Shown: positions 1-12,905, numbered from the stretch's first letter. The stretch: DNA of 64,000 bases from Lethocerus indicus (GCA_019843655.1 JACDQD010000121.1:17175-81174); one strand, 5' to 3'. A program made the numbers and translations. The notes: generated from the sequence alone by a model not told the origin.

Positions 1-699
1 GACCACCCACTGGTAGACGCAGTGGGCCGCGGTTACTCCCGACGTACTGCTGAGCAGTGAAAATCCGCAGAGGAATTCCTGGACGATACCGTCGGTGGCG
101 TAAGTCTTGATTATCAGGAAACAGACGCTGGGCAAATCCTCTTTTCTGGCCTCGAAACCGCCGATTATACGAGCTTTCAGTGCTGGAATAAAAGAAAAAA
201 ATGAAAAAAAAAAAAAACAAACCCCGTTATCACTAACTGATAAGACCGATCAGTCTCTTTTTACACCTTGTTTTTCGTAAATAGAAATTTTTTTTTTCAA
301 ATCGCTGAGAATCCCTCTCGTTCAAATTGTAGAGCCAAAAAAGTGTTTGGGGAGATTGGAACAGAAATAAAAAAAAAAAAAAATTTTTTTCTCGAAAATT
401 ACTTATAAATAAGTAAAAATAAGCTGACCTTGATTTTTGCCACCGAACTGTAGAGGAGTCAAAAGGTCGCCGTATCCCGATACAAGGTGGAACTGGACAA
501 AATAATAATAAAAAAAAAACGGTTATTACAGAAATATAGAATTAACTGGACATTTCAATTATACACTAATATTCGAGCCATTCTATAGATCTATGCGTTT
601 ATTTGGGTCGGCAACTGAGTAATTGCGGATTTCACCACATTTTTATGCGAGTCAACAATCAATTTTTGTAGTGAAATCCTCAATTACTTAGTTGCCAAC

Positions 700-759
<60 letters not shown>

Positions 760-3700
760 AGAGAGAGAGAAAATACAGTTTTTAGATAAGCCCTAAATGA
801 CTATCTGTTATCATTGTGGAATACAGAAAAAGCTGCGGATAAATAAATAAAAATGTTGAAATCGGAGTGAAATTTATAATCTATCGTTTAATAAATGTAA
901 TATAGAAAAATTTTGTCGACAATCAATTTATCTTGAATTTTAATCGAGGAGCATTAAAATTGTCTCGTTCAATTAGCGAGCACAAATTTGTGAAAAAAAA
1001 AAATTTTCATCGGAAAATTCGCAGACAAATTTCGACAATCGATGAGATTTTGAACGCATTTTAAATAAACGAGTTTACAGTAAAAAAAAGTAGATATTAT
1101 TTCAATATCTGATATTAGATAAATGTAATATTTAAATTACATCGAAACTTGGCGGAAAATTGTTCTCAATTGGAATTATATTCGATTGAAGTATAGAAAT
1201 AGAAATTATTAAATCGCTTAAAAATTGCTATTAATTAATTTTTGAATACAATTGAATAGATTCTATATGTTTTATTTTTCTTTTGAAAAGAATTCGACAA
1301 TCAGCAGCAATCTCGATTTTTGCGATTATCGTTTTGAAAATATTAATAAATCGAAGAGTCTGCGTTACAAGATTGATATTAATGATTATATAATTTATAA
1401 TCGCAAATTAGTTTTGTTCGATAAAATATGAACGCACCGTTCGAACGTTGAAATTTAACAGTTTATAATGAAAATAAATAAATATTTTATTTTAAAACCA
1501 GGATGAAATTTTTAACGAATTATAAGATCGTTCGATGAAATAAAGAATAATTACTCTATATAGATTGATAATTGTCAATAATTTTTATTTAAGTTTCCAA
1601 TATATAAATAATATTTGCGCTATAAATTTATTTAATTTTTCGACGATGATTTAATGCAATTCAATCGCATTTATAAAGTAATTAGAGATACATTAAATGC
1701 ATATAAATATGCGTATTATCGCATGCGAAGAAAGTATTTTTTGGAGAACAAAAAAATAAATTTCCTACCTCAGTTTTTAAACACGTTTCAGTAATTGAAT
1801 AATTAATGTTCGGGAATTTAAATTTGGTGTACATAATAAAAATTTAAATAACTATTTCGATTTGTTACAATTCACTATTATAAACGATTTTGAATAATTA
1901 TTATTCGGTTTAAAAAATGGTGGGTGATTATTACTTTATACCGTTAAATAATTATCGATGAAATTTACTCGAGTTTCCAATATTGATTTCAAAAATATAA
2001 TTGTATTTGTAGAATACAATAGATACATTAATAAAGTAAGATTGAAATCAAATAAAAATGGAATATTTTTTTTGGCGAAGGAAATACTGTGTTCCTAACT
2101 TTTAATATTTCGAATGTTTTTCTACTCGAATAAATAATGTTTAGGAATTTAAATTACAACTATTTCGATTAATTATAAATCGGCGTAATAAATCATTTTA
2201 TACCGATTAATAATTGATTTAAAAAAAAAAATTATTTTTGAAAAGCGAAATATGTTTTCCCACCTCAGTTTTCTCAATATGTTTAAGTAATCGAATAATT
2301 AATATTTGGGAAATTAAACTGATATTATGTGCAGCTTTTCGTGTTTAGAAACATCAAAATTAGTTAAACTTTCTGGAAATATATTTTATATTGATTAATA
2401 ATTGTCGATAAAATTTACTTCGGTATCCGATCGTGATTTAAAAAAAATTATTTTGAAAAGCGAAATATGTTTTCCCACCTCAGTTTTCTCAATATGTTTA
2501 AGTAATCGGATAATTAATATTTGGGAAATTAAACTGATATTATGTGCAGCTTTTAATGTTTAGAAACATCAAAATTAGTTAAACTTTCTGGAAATATATT
2601 TTATAGTGATTAATAATTGTCGATAAAATTTACTTCGGTATCCGATCGTGATTTAAAAAATATTATTTTTGAAAAGCGAAATATGTTTTCCCACCTCAGT
2701 TTTCTCAATATGTTTAAGTAATCGGATAATTAATATTTGGGAAATTAAACTGACATTATGTGCAGCTTTTCGTGTTTAGAAACATCAAAATTAGTTAAAC
2801 TTTCTGGAAATATATTTTATAGTGATTAATAATTGTCGATAAAATTTACTTCAGTATCCGTATTTAAAAAAATATTATTTTGAAAAGCGAAATCGTGATA
2901 ATCGAATAATTAATATTTGGGAAATTAAACTGATTAGCTTTTAAAAAATTAGTTTTTAAATAGTGATTAATCGATAAAATTTATTCGATTCCGATTTATT
3001 TTGAAAAGCCCACCTCAGTTTTCTCAATATGTTTAAGTAATCGGATAATTAATATTTGGGAAATTAAACTGACATTATGTGCAGCTTTTGGTGTTTAGAA
3101 ACATCAAAATTAGTTAAACTTTCTGGAAATATATTTTATATTGATTAATAATTGTCGATAAAATTTACTTCGTATGCGATCGCTGATTTAAAAAAAATTA
3201 TTTTTGAAAAGCGAAATATGTTTTCCCACCTCAGTTTTCTCAATATGTTTAAGTAATCGAATAATTAATATTTGGGAAATTAAACTGACATTATGTGCAG
3301 CTTTTGTGTTTATAGACATCAAAATTAGTTAAACTTTCTGGAAATATATTTTATATTGATTAATAATTGTCGATAAAATTTACTTCGGTATCCGATCGCG
3401 ATTTAAAAAAAAAATTATTTTTGAAAAGCGAAATATGTTTTCCCACCTCAGTTTTCTCAATATGTTTAAGTAATCGGATAATTAATATTTGGGAAATTAA
3501 ACTGACATTATGCAGCTTTCAAGTTTAGAAACATCAAAATTAGTTAAACTTTCTGGAAATATATTTTATAGTGATTAATAATTGTCGATAAAATTTACTT
3601 CGGTATCCGATCGTGATTTAAAAAAAATTATTTTTGAAAAGCGAAATATGTTTTCCCACCTCAGTTTTCTCAATATGTTTAAGTAATCGAATAATTAATA

Positions 3701-4400
3701 TTTGGGAAATTAAACTGACATTATGTGCAGCTTTTCGTGTTTAGAAACATCAAAATTAGTTAAACTTTCTGGAAATATATTTTATATTGATTAATAATTG
3801 TCGATAAAATTTACTTCGGTATCCGATCGCGATTTAAAAAAAAATTATTTTTGAAAAGCGAAATATGTTTTCCCACCTCAGTTTTCTCAATATGTTTAAG
3901 TAATCGAATAATTAATATTTGGGAAATTAAACTGACATTATGTGCAGCTTTTCGTGTTTAGAAACATCAAAATTAGTTAAACTTTCTGGAAATATATTTT
4001 ATAGTGATTAATAATTGTCGATAAAATTTACTTGGTATGGATCGTGATTTAAAAAAATTATTTTTGAAAAGCGAAATATGTTTTCCCACCTCAGTTTTCT
4101 CAATATGTTTAAGTAATCGGATAATTAATATTTGGGAAATTAAACTGATATTATGCGCAGCTTTTCTTGTTTATAAACATGAAAATGATCAATTATCAAA
4201 AATATTCTTTCTTTTTGGATGAAATGAAATTTGAAGAACAGTGTGAAGTGTTGAATGGCCGGTGCCATTTCAGCTTCTGTTCTTGTCGAATAATTATTTT
4301 TTTTTAAAAAAGTCGAACATAAAATAACTGAAAGTGGACGACTTACTGCTGAGGCCGTCAGGGCGAAGAGGGCGTAAATTGAGACTGCGTAAAAGTGCAT
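1..4400 (-). CDS. Gene A: S1A (trypsin-fold) serine protease, 3' part outside window
   Basis: Secreted serine endopeptidase of family S1A, seen only from the start codon to just past the catalytic His. Exons on the minus strand: 4400-4347 (MHFYAVSIYALFALTASA, a typical signal peptide, ending at GTAAGT), 492-429 (21-codon propeptide FHLVSGYGDLLTPLQFGGKNQ, acceptor TCCAG, donor GTCAGC) and 182-1 (acceptor TTCCAG). The phases join without a gap (0, 0/1, 2). The third exon reads ALKAR then IIGGFEA, so activation would follow Arg. It continues with FLCGFSLLSS and SGVTAAHC, giving the Cys42-Cys58 pair and the catalytic His. The Asp and Ser exons lie left of the window. Intron 1 (3.85 kb) is almost wholly a 210 bp tandem repeat. 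It is the most downstream member of the four-gene tandem cluster. Confidence 0.82.
604..702. mobile_element. Very short mariner-type MITE
   Basis: Starts GGGTCGGCAACTGAGTAATT and ends with the inverted form (AATTACTTAGTTGCCAACAC). The termini face each other over fewer than 100 bp, so it is an extreme internal-deletion derivative. The terminus matches the known start of mellifera-subfamily mariner elements (GGGTTGGCAACTAAGTAATT). It sits directly beside a (TA)n tract, as expected for TA-targeting transposons. Confidence 0.7.
702..756. repeat. (TA)n microsatellite
   Basis: Uninterrupted TA dinucleotides next to the MITE at 604-702. Confidence 0.95.
2240..4170. repeat. ~210 bp tandem repeat (satellite D)
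   Basis: About nine copies of an AT-rich unit, marked by the recurring strings TTTTCCCACCTCAGTTTTCT and AATTAATATTTGGGAAATTA and by CGATAAAATTTACTTCGGTA. One copy (about 2860-3005) is internally deleted. More diverged copies precede it from about 1735. It fills intron 1 of gene A. Confidence 0.92.
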
Positions 4401-4909
4401 GTCGCGGTGTCTGATGCAGTTTATTATTAACCTGTTGTCTGTTGCAATTTTTGGGGCGTAGTCCTTATGGGGGGGGGGGGGGAGGGGGCCGCCTCTAAAT
4501 CTACACGAATATAGCGATAAGTCATGTTTCGGCGAGAGAAACTTTAAAAACTAACTTCAAGTGTATGGCTTAAAGTTGGAATCTCATCGACCGGCGACGT
4601 GATCTGATGATCTTCGCTCGGTCCTACCGGTCTCTTAACGATCACGGACAAATATTTTTTTCACTTTTTTCCCCCATTCCGCACATTACACAATATGGGT
4701 GGAATACATTTAAGTCCAATACTGAATACGTACGGATCACTTTACCGACCGGTTGTTGCGGACAACAGGTACCGTTTCGGAAAACTTCTCCGGAACGGAT
4801 TCTGGACAATGGACCGGCGAAGTGGGCACGAAATTCGTGAAACTGGGACTTTAATCGATCACTGGAAGCCTAAAATGGGGAGGATTGAGTGAGCGGATTT
4901 AAAAAAAAA

Positions 4910-5520
4910 AAAAGTGTACAAAAGTGAGTTACACTTGCCCTGAAAGGAGAGGTGAAAAATCGAAAATTTTTGAAATTTCAAAAATATCGCCCGATTTCGC
5001 CCATATTCGGTCAACAAGTGTACAAAAGTGAGTTACACTTGCCCCTGAAAGGAGAGGTGAAAAATCGAAAATTTTTGAAATTTCAAAAATATCGCCCGAT
5101 TTCGCCCATATTCGGTCAACAAGTGTACAAAAGTGAGTTACACTTGCCCCGAAAGGAGAGGTGAAAAATCGAAAATTTTTGAAATTTCAAAAATGTCGCC
5201 CGATTTCGCCCATATTCGGTCAACAAGTGTACAAAAGTGAGTTACACTGCCCCCTAGAAAGAGAGGTAAAATCGAAAATTTTGAAATTTCAAAAATATCG
5301 CCCGATTTCGCCCATATTCGGTCAACAAGTGTACAAAAGTGAGTTACACTTGCCCCTGAAAGGAGAGCTGAAAAATCGAAAATTTTTGAAATTTTAAAAA
5401 TGTCGCCCGATTTCGCCCATATTTTGTCAACAAGTGTACAAAAGTGCCCCTGAAAGGAGAGGTGAAAAATCGAAAATTTTTGAAATTTCAAAAAATTCGC
5501 CCGATTTCGCCCGTCGAAAG
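4910..5520 (+). repeat. Satellite A array 1 (~105 bp unit)
   Basis: About six units containing GTGAGTTACACTTGCCCCTG, AAAATTTTTGAAATTTCAAA and CGCCCGATTTCGCCCATATT. It lies between gene A and the 3' end of gene B. The same family occurs at 14.85, 26.1 and 51.8 kb. Short ORFs across it are by-products of the unit length. Confidence 0.93.
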
Positions 5521-6187
5521 TGTTGTCCCAAAGTGGAATTTTTAGGCCCCCCATAAAAAGTGCCATTTTCAGGCGTAAAATTGCTGTAAATTATTTTTTT
5601 TCCCCGTGAACATAAAACGCCCCGTTAGAATATTATAAACTGTTTGTCAATTCTAAACACTTTATTTTCTTATTATAAAATACAGTTGAGAAGTTTTGGT
5701 CGGTACAACTAGAAAACTTTACACATCTATACAATTTTCCTTTCTAATGGACTTGATACTATACATACATATATATATATAAATATAAACCATTTATGGA
5801 TATGTAGATGGAATAAAATATGGTAGAAGGACCTGCCTCGATGGAGATTTTTTCGACCGGGGTTTTTCGGTTAAAATTCAGTTAAAAAGGACACAAAATG
5901 GCGGAAAATCTTCTTCAGAACCGAAGGGTAAAATGGCTGATAAAACTGTCCTTCTTAGGAAAAATGACCGGATTTGGGATGTCAATAAGACTCTTTAATT
6001 CTTGATCCTTAACAATGATTGATCAATTAATAATTTTCAATATTCCCGGATACACCGAACCCGGATACACTGTCAATGGTAAAGTTGAGGAATCCTTCTT
6101 CTGGGAGGTTGTCGTCCTCCTCTCTCTTTTCTTGGGGTAACTTAAAATCTACACTGATAGGGAGGATATAGAGATAACAGATATCGT
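5521..6187. other. Spacer downstream of gene B
   Basis: No gene seen. It would hold the 3' UTR of gene B. Candidate minus-strand poly(A) signals are ATTAAA (TTTAAT on plus near 5993) and AATAAA (TTTATT at 5661-5666), neither well placed enough to call. Confidence 0.4.
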
Positions 6188-9100
6188 CTATCTGAGTCTC
6201 CAGTCGTGTCTGCGCCTTATCCGTATGCCGGTAACGCTGGATATCCAGTCCAGGTAGGCGCCGACGTTCGTATAGCCGTAGACGGCCGATTCGCAGCTCT
6301 CGCCGTACAGGAAGGATATGATACCGGCCAGTGTCCAGACACCGTCCCCTTCGACATACCGGTCGCCGTACCGCTTCCTCTTCAACTCCCTGACGGCCAG
6401 AGGACCGCCGCTGTCGCCCTGGACGTAAAGAGGAACGTACAGAAATATCGGGGTCCGACCCCGATTTAAGTAATTAAAACCGACTTGGGGCGGCATCGTT
6501 TCTGTCCGTCGATGTTAGTCAACGGTGGGACAGCTAATACATCTTTCAAGTTGGACTTTAAGCTACACTCTCACCAAAAATTAGACCCAGCTCCGTCAAT
6601 TAGTTTGCGAGTTATCGACTGTTAAAGGGTGGATACATTTTTTTGGACCACTCTGTTATTATTATCGGGGACGGCGACTAAGTAATTGCGGAATTTTCAC
6701 CCGCCGACAGTACACATTTTTTTGGCGCGGATAAGCCCCGTGGACGGTTTCCAATGCACTGTATTAAGATACATTCGGATTGTCCCCAATGTCCCGGTGT
6801 TGAAGTGTGGACTTGCTGAAACGGCGGATACATTTTCTGGACACTTTCGGCCTGCTGTCAATGGAATACGAAACCGATTTTCAGTCGGGCGGCACCGTTT
6901 CTGTCTGTCGATGTTAGTCAACGGTGGGACAGCTAATACATCTTTCAAGTTGGACTTTAAGCTACACTCTCACCAAAAATTAGACCCAGCTCCGTCAATT
7001 AGTTTGCGAGTTATCGACTGTTAAAGGGTGGATACATTTTTTTGGACCACTCTGTTATTATTATCGGGGACGGCGACTAAGTAATTGCGGAATTTTCACC
7101 CGCCGACAGTACACATTTTTTTGGCGCGGATAAGCCCCGTGGAATGGTTTCCAATCCACTGTATTAGGATACATTCGGATTGTCCCCAATGTCCCGGTGT
7201 TGAAGTGTGGACTTGCTGAAACGGCGGATACATTTTTGACAATTTCGGTCTGCTGTCGATGGAATACGAAACCGATTTTCAGTCGGGCGGCACCGTTTCT
7301 GTCCGTGGATGTTAGTCAACGGTGGGACAGCTAATACATCTTTCAAGTTGGACTTTAAGCTACACTTTCACCAAAAATTAGAACCAGCTCCGTCAATTAG
7401 TTTCCGAGTTATGGACTGTTAAAGGTGGATACATTTTTTTGGACCACTCAGCGACAGACAACAAGTGTCGTTGTACATATTTTTAAGTGCGTCACAGTAC
7501 GTCTTTCGGGCGCGGATAAGCCCCGTAGATGGTTTCCAATGCACTGTATTAAGATACATTCGGATTGTCCCCAATGTCCCGGTGTTGAACTGTGGCCTCT
7601 ACTGTCGACAGCAATTGCTCAGTTGCCGGCCCCCGGATAATTGAAAAAATTGGTATAGATAAATGACTAGATTACTGACGAAGCAGACTGACGACCGGCT
7701 GCGGGACGTTGTGCAGAGTTGTCTGCGATTGAACAGGCGATGGCCGGGTCCGTACCTCCAGCCGGTGGTCGAATTACGTCACGGCCGCCGGCCTCCCTCT
7801 TGGCCAGGAGGCGACACTTGGCGTTGTCCTCGATCCTGACGTCGGCGTACATCAGCTCGTCAACCGGTTCGGCGTTGTCTGCGTCCGTGGAACAGAAGAA
7901 ACGTGAATTCGAGACGCGAATACGGCGGGTGAAAAAAATAAAAAATACTCACTTCCGAAGGTGGACGTCAATCCCCAGCCGGAGACGCGGCCCGTCCGAC
8001 GTCTGAACGCTATCGGAAGTCGCTGGCCGTGGGCCGGAAGTCTTATCGGTCTCACCTGGACTGAAACCGAAATCGACAAATTAGAAAATTCCGAAAACGT
8101 TCCGCCCGTTTTCACTTTCATCAATAGCCCGAATAAACCGGTCTATTTATCGACATTTCCGCTCACCGTTCAGTGTCACCTCCGTCGGCAGTATTATTAC
8201 GGCGATATCGTTCATATAGTTGTCGGCGGTGTACTCCGGGTGTACCCTGATATCGGCCGCGGGTACGACGAAGCTTTGCTGTATTACAAATTTCATTATT
8301 TTTTTTTTTTTGTAAATATTGTTCGACAATTCAAACACGTTGTTACGAAACGGAGGTGTGGTCCAAAAAAATGTATCCACCGTTTAAGAGTCGATAACTC
8401 GAAAACTAATTGACCGAGCTGTGTCCAATTTTCGTTGAAAGTGTAGCTTAAAGTCCCAACTTGAAGATATCACAGACTGTAGGCGTTCGAAATCCACATG
8501 CGTGGGGCTTTTGGCGTCGATAAACGACGCTACTTTAGTGTTCCCCCCCTCCAGCACAGGTAAAAGTCCTGAAGAGTTAAGTCTGCGGTCTACGGCCTCT
8601 ATCCATCTTCCTGGTAGATTTTCGATCGAGATAAGCCCATTACAACGATTGTACGGCCTTAACTACGAAGCACTGTACAACACTACCAAAAATGAGAGAG
8701 AGAGAGAGACAACTGCGTGTCAATTGGTTTGCAATTTATGTACTTTTAAACGGTGGATACATTTTTGGACCACTCAGTTGGCGGAACCCCCTCCCCCATA
8801 TTCCGGGAAATAAAATAAATAGATAAACGTACCGACGAAATAGTTGGTCAATAATTGTTAAAGTTACCATGTTGGGATCTGTTGTGGCGCTCGAACCAAA
8901 ACGCCAACTCGGACCTCCAGGTCGGTTGTACGCCTGAAACAGAACCGCAGAAAATGGTTGAATTCGGTTGATTGAGTCGCTGGTTTGTGTTCAAAACAGG
9001 GGTAGATATTTAGAACAGTTATTCTTAAATAAATGAACAAAAAAAAAATATATATATATATATATATATTCGTACCGAAAAGTAATCGACAATTTGATAA

Positions 9101-11451
9101 GATTGGTATTTTGGCCTTGAGGAGTTCTTCAAGAGAGGATTCGAAAATTTGACGGAAAAGTGGCGGTGAATATATATATATGTATATATATGTATATATA
9201 TATATATATATATAGTAGATTAATAGTTAAAGTTTCTTTTTTAGGCAAAATAAAATGAATTCCAAATTGAAAGTGTCGATTAGTTTTGGGTACCGCTAAT
9301 ATATACTGAGGGGGTGGGGGAGGTCCAAAAAAATTGTATAACTTGCAAAGTGTTGTAGTTGTATTGTAGTGTTGTTTGTATAGCGTTGTTGTTGTTCTGT
9401 CGGACGCCAGCGGATAGTCAGTGTTCTGTTGTGTCGGTTGGATGAAAGGAAGCCGGTCGGCATCGTTTCTGTCCGTGTTGATTTCAATTCCGCGGTGACA
9501 ATTACGAACAATTACAGTCTGTGATATCTTTAAGTCGGACTTTAAGCTACAGTTTCATCAGAAATTAGACACAGCTCGGTCGATTAGTTTACGAGTTATC
9601 GACTGTTGAACTGTGGATACATTTTTTTGGACCACCCGTCTGTCCGTATATATACAGAGTTGTCTTTGGGGGGGGTGTAGAATAAATATGGAGGTTTACC
9701 CGATAACGCAGTGTGCCGCCGTAATGACGTGTCTTGTGGACACGAGCGAACCTCCGCAGATGAGCTCTTCGGCCTCGACAAGCAGGGCCTGATAGGCTAT
9801 CTGGCCTTGGACGGCCCTAGCACCGTCTACTATCAGCGGTCGTACCCCTGTCCAACGCAGGCGACAACAACAACAACAACAATAACAAGCGGCTATAGAA
9901 TACACTGTATACACTGTTTAAAGCCGGGACGAGGGTAGGGCGGGAGGGTGGAGGAAAGGGGACCGAAGGAAAGGATGAGGGATGATGACGGGGGAAGGGC
10001 GGGAGGCTGGAGGAAAGGGGACCGAAAGAAGGGATGAGGGGGGATGACGTGGGGAAGGGCGGGAACTTGGCCGACTGCCGGGGGTATGTTGAGCTGGGGT
10101 CGGAAACAAAACATACCCCCCCCCCACCCCCCGGGGGGGGAAGGACTTTTGACTGGAATCTCTGGATTGGGGGTAATCTCATCGATTACAACTAGCTCCA
10201 TTATAATACAACTGTTATCGGGTCGGCAACTAAGTGATACGGCGCAATTGTACATATTTTTTACGGGCCACAGATAAGCCCCGTAGACGGTTTTGCATTG
10301 GCCAGCTATAAGATACATTCGGTTTGTTGATACGACGCCACCCTTGTTGTCAACCCGATATTTATTTATTATACTCTAAATGGGCGGTTTAATTTAGACT
10401 GTCGGTACGGACCTTCGTCGTCGACGGACGCCAAAGCGTAGGGCGCGATGCCTTCTTCGTCTTCGTACGAAGGATACCAATAGTCGTCGTACTCCTCGTC
10501 GTACTCCCGACAACCGGCTAGGGCCGCCACCTGGGTCGAGCAAAAAAAAAACGTTTCAGCGAAAGGACTTTTAAGTATTTTTAGCTTTAAAAAAAAATTG
10601 AAAATTGTTCCGCCCATATATGTGACCATTTCGAACGCCTACACAGCTATGTGATATCTTTAAGTTGGACTCTAAGCTACAGTTTCACCGAAAATCGGAC
10701 ACGATTCGGTCAATTAGTTTTCGAGTTATCGACTGTTAAACGGTGGATACATTTTTTTGGACCGCCCCTCCGCGTCGGTACAACGTGTTTGAATTGTCGA
10801 ACAATATTTCAAAAATAATGAAAATACGTTATATACATCTGTCGGAAGGGAGAAATGGACGGTAAAAATATAAAAATATAGCGCGTCCATCCGCCGAATC
10901 GGCAATTACTTAGTCGCCGATCGCGATATACACAGAGAGAGTGGTCCAAAAAAATGTATCCACCGTTTAACAGTCCATAACTCGAAAACTAATTGACGGA
11001 ATTGTGTCTCATTTTTGGTGAAATTGTAGCTTAAAGTCCAACTTAAAGATATCACACACTTTAGGTGTTCGAAATTGTCACCGTTATTAACAAATCGGCA
11101 GACAGACAGAAACTATGCCGCCCGACTGCACCACCAACTCTACTGACTGCATCGACAAAAGCCACGCACATTGGATGACGTTGCAGTCAGTAGTCGGATC
11201 TTTAAGTTGGACTTTAAGCTACACTTTCACCAAAAATTAGACACAGCTCCGTCAATTAGTTTGCGAGTTATGGACTGTTAAACGGTGGATACATTTTTTT
11301 GGACCACTCTGTATTTTGTGGTAACGAATAGAAATAGCAGAAAAATATACTGACATATAGTGACAATTTCAAAAAAAAAATTAAACAGCGGATACGAAAA
11401 GGAAATTGTTCTACTCACCAGGAGAAGAGCCGTAACCGATTTGAGAATCAT
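6188..11451 (-). CDS. Gene B: S1A serine protease, complete, one frameshift
   Basis: Secreted S1A protease of about 335 aa. Minus-strand exons: 11451-11419, 10530-10413, 9847-9700, 8933-8868, 8273-8167, 8060-7953, 7878-7680, 6418-6188. All have GT-AG ends and matching phases except inside exon 7. Exon 1 gives MILKSVTALLL and exon 2 VAALAGCREY followed by an acidic Tyr-rich propeptide. Exon 3 reads VRPL-IVDGARAV then CGGSLVSTRHVITAAHC (His). Exon 5 has NDIAVIILP (Asp), exon 6 RVSGWG, and exon 8 GDSGGPLAV (Ser) with stop at 6188. In exon 7 LMYADVRIEDNAKC lies in one frame and QLCTTSRSRSSVCF in another, so a base is lost or gained between about 7730 and 7800. The residue six before the catalytic Ser is Ser (chymotrypsin-like pocket). 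Activation would follow Leu, not Arg/Lys. Confidence 0.85.
6490..7440. repeat. ~400 bp tandem duplication containing mariner-type termini
   Basis: About 2.4 copies with a roughly 400 bp step (CGTTTCTGTC... at about 6497, 6896 and 7294). Each unit joins the 3' end of a GGTCCAAAAAAATG-type MITE (ending GGATACATTTTTTTGGACCA) to the 5' end of a GGCGACTAAGTAATTGCGGA-type MITE. It lies in the last intron of gene B. Confidence 0.85.
8358..8778. mobile_element. Family-2 MITE
   Basis: Begins GTGGTCCAAAAAAATGTATC and ends with its inverse, GGTGGATACATTTTTGGACC, so terminal inverted repeats extend well over 100 bp. No ORF resembles a transposase. It is intronic in gene B. Confidence 0.75.
9311..9640. 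mobile_element. Degenerate family-2 MITE
   Basis: The left end GAGGTCCAAAAAAATTGTAT and right end GGATACATTTTTTTGGACCA are inverted. The inner part is diverged and short. It is intronic in gene B, just downstream of the His exon. Confidence 0.55.
10215..10362. mobile_element. Short mariner-type (family-1) MITE
   Basis: Starts ATCGGGTCGGCAACTAAGTG and ends GTTGTCAACCCGATA, in inverted orientation, about 145 bp. It is intronic in gene B. Confidence 0.6.
10640..11310. mobile_element. Composite: two family-2 MITEs around a 175 bp spacer
   Basis: A partial family-2 copy ends at about 10763 (GGATACATTTTTTTGGACCG). A spacer of about 175 bp follows, then a full family-2 copy at 10939-11310. The spacer, with AACAATATTTCAAAAATAAT and CAATTACTTAGTCGCCGATC, recurs with the same neighbours at 16966-17130 and 48771-48932. 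It lies in intron 1 of gene B. Confidence 0.7.
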
Positions 11452-11503
11452 ACCGACTGAACTCGCTCAGATCAAATGGTACATTTTCACCTGAACCTTA
11501 TCG

Positions 11504-11511
11504 CTTTTATA
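11504..11511 (-). promoter_or_regulatory. TATA box of gene B
   Basis: TATAAAAG on the minus strand, 53 nt upstream of the gene B start codon. A start site 25-30 nt downstream would give a short 5' leader of roughly 30 nt, ordinary for a highly expressed secreted protease. This is the clearest core promoter in the window. Confidence 0.65.
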
Positions 11512-11969
11512 CGGCAGGAATTGTTTTGCCAGTTATCTGGACAAAGCCTTGTCTAGACAATCGGTTACGAGGTTTCCAAGATAAAGAGTCTTTGTGTGTG
11601 TGTGCGTGTTGACTTTGGCCAGACTGGACAATATTTGTCCAATATTTGTCCAATACCGCGAAACAAACGGCGGCGAACCTGACGGACTTTTCCAGACTCT
11701 GGAGTCGGCCAGAATTATCGTTTTCAAATAGACCTTGCCGGGAAAATAGCGCTATTTTTGCCCCCATCCCCGCCTTGGTGGAGTGGGCCGGCGGCTCAAC
11801 CGACAAGGTCTGTTTGAACGGCAACCGGGCCAACAGACAGGTGCCCCTGGCACAGTTAAATAGAAACAGGGGCCGGAATAACTGTTTTCCCTCCCGACTG
11901 GGAAGGGAGGGAAGGTGGCAGGCAGGGATATTTAAGAGTCCAGGAATGGGACGCCGCAGACACACACAC

Positions 11970-12690
11970 AGAGTGCAGTCTGTACGGTACTGTCACGGTA
12001 CAGTCAGTCGCAGCACAGTACAGTCAGTCGCAACACGGTACAGTCAGTCACATCACGGTACAGTCAGTTGCGTCACAGTACAGTCAGTCGCAGCACGGTA
12101 CAGTCAGTCACAATCACAGTACAGTCAGTCACATCACGGTACAGTCAGTCACATCACGGTACAGTCGGTGAACTCACAGTACAGTCAGTCACAGTACAGT
12201 CACACAGTACAGTCAGTCGCGTCACAGTACAGTCAGTCACATCACGTCAGTACAGTACAGTCAGTTGCGTCACAGTCACAGTACAGTCAGTCGCGTAACA
12301 GTACAGTCAGTCACATCACGGTACAGTCGGTGAACTCACAGTACAGTCAGTGCGTCACAACAGTCAGTCGTACAGTCAGTACAGTCAGTCAGTACAGTCA
12401 GTCACATCACGGTACAGTCAGTCCCGTCACAGTACAGTCAGTCACAATCACGGTACAGTCAGTGAACTCACAGTACAGTCAGTCACAATCACAGTACAGT
12501 CAGTCGCATAACAGTACAGTCAGTCAAATCACAGTACAGTCGCAGTACAGTCAGTGACAATCATGGTACAGTCAGTGAACTCACAGTACAGTCAGTCACA
12601 ATCACAGTACAGTCAGTCGCATAACAGTACAGTCAGTCACTCACAGTACAGTCAGTCACAATCACAGTACAGTCGCAGTACAGTCACACA
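11970..12690. repeat. ACAGTCAGTC-type minisatellite
   Basis: About 720 bp of irregular units built from TACAGTCAGTCACATCACGG and variants (GTCGCGTCACAG, GTGAACTCACAG). It sits about 460 bp upstream of the gene B TATA box. Long plus-strand ORFs here are low-complexity (QSVxSQYSQS) and are not taken as genes. Confidence 0.92.
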
Positions 12691-12764
12691 AATCAGCCGT
12701 CCTTATTATCTTCTTTTTAACTTATTTTGACCATTTTGTTTAAATAGCGCTTTTATTTCGTTTG

Positions 12765-12769
<5 letters not shown>

Positions 12770-12812
<43 letters not shown>
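12770..12812. repeat. (TA)n microsatellite
   Basis: Pure TA tract. A second one is at 12906-12948. Confidence 0.93.
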
Positions 12813-12815
<3 letters not shown>

Positions 12816-12900
12816 CCTCGTATTATTGGACTTTACAAGTTCTGTTTCACCGCGTTTCGGTCCCAAATTCGGGGTCCCAATAGGACCCTATCGAACAACA

Positions 12901-12905
<5 letters not shown>

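Larger units (their letters stand above)
500..2240. other. AT-rich intron DNA of gene A
   Basis: No coding signal seen. It contains a 95 bp mariner-type MITE (604-702), a (TA)n tract (702-756) and strongly AT-rich sequence. From about 1735 this carries degenerate early copies of the 210 bp repeat that becomes regular after 2240. Confidence 0.6.

Noticed and set aside
11646..12557. 303-codon plus-strand ORF ending in QSVxSQYSQS repeats
   Set aside because: Read through a minisatellite and antisense to the gene B promoter region; low-complexity with no domain.
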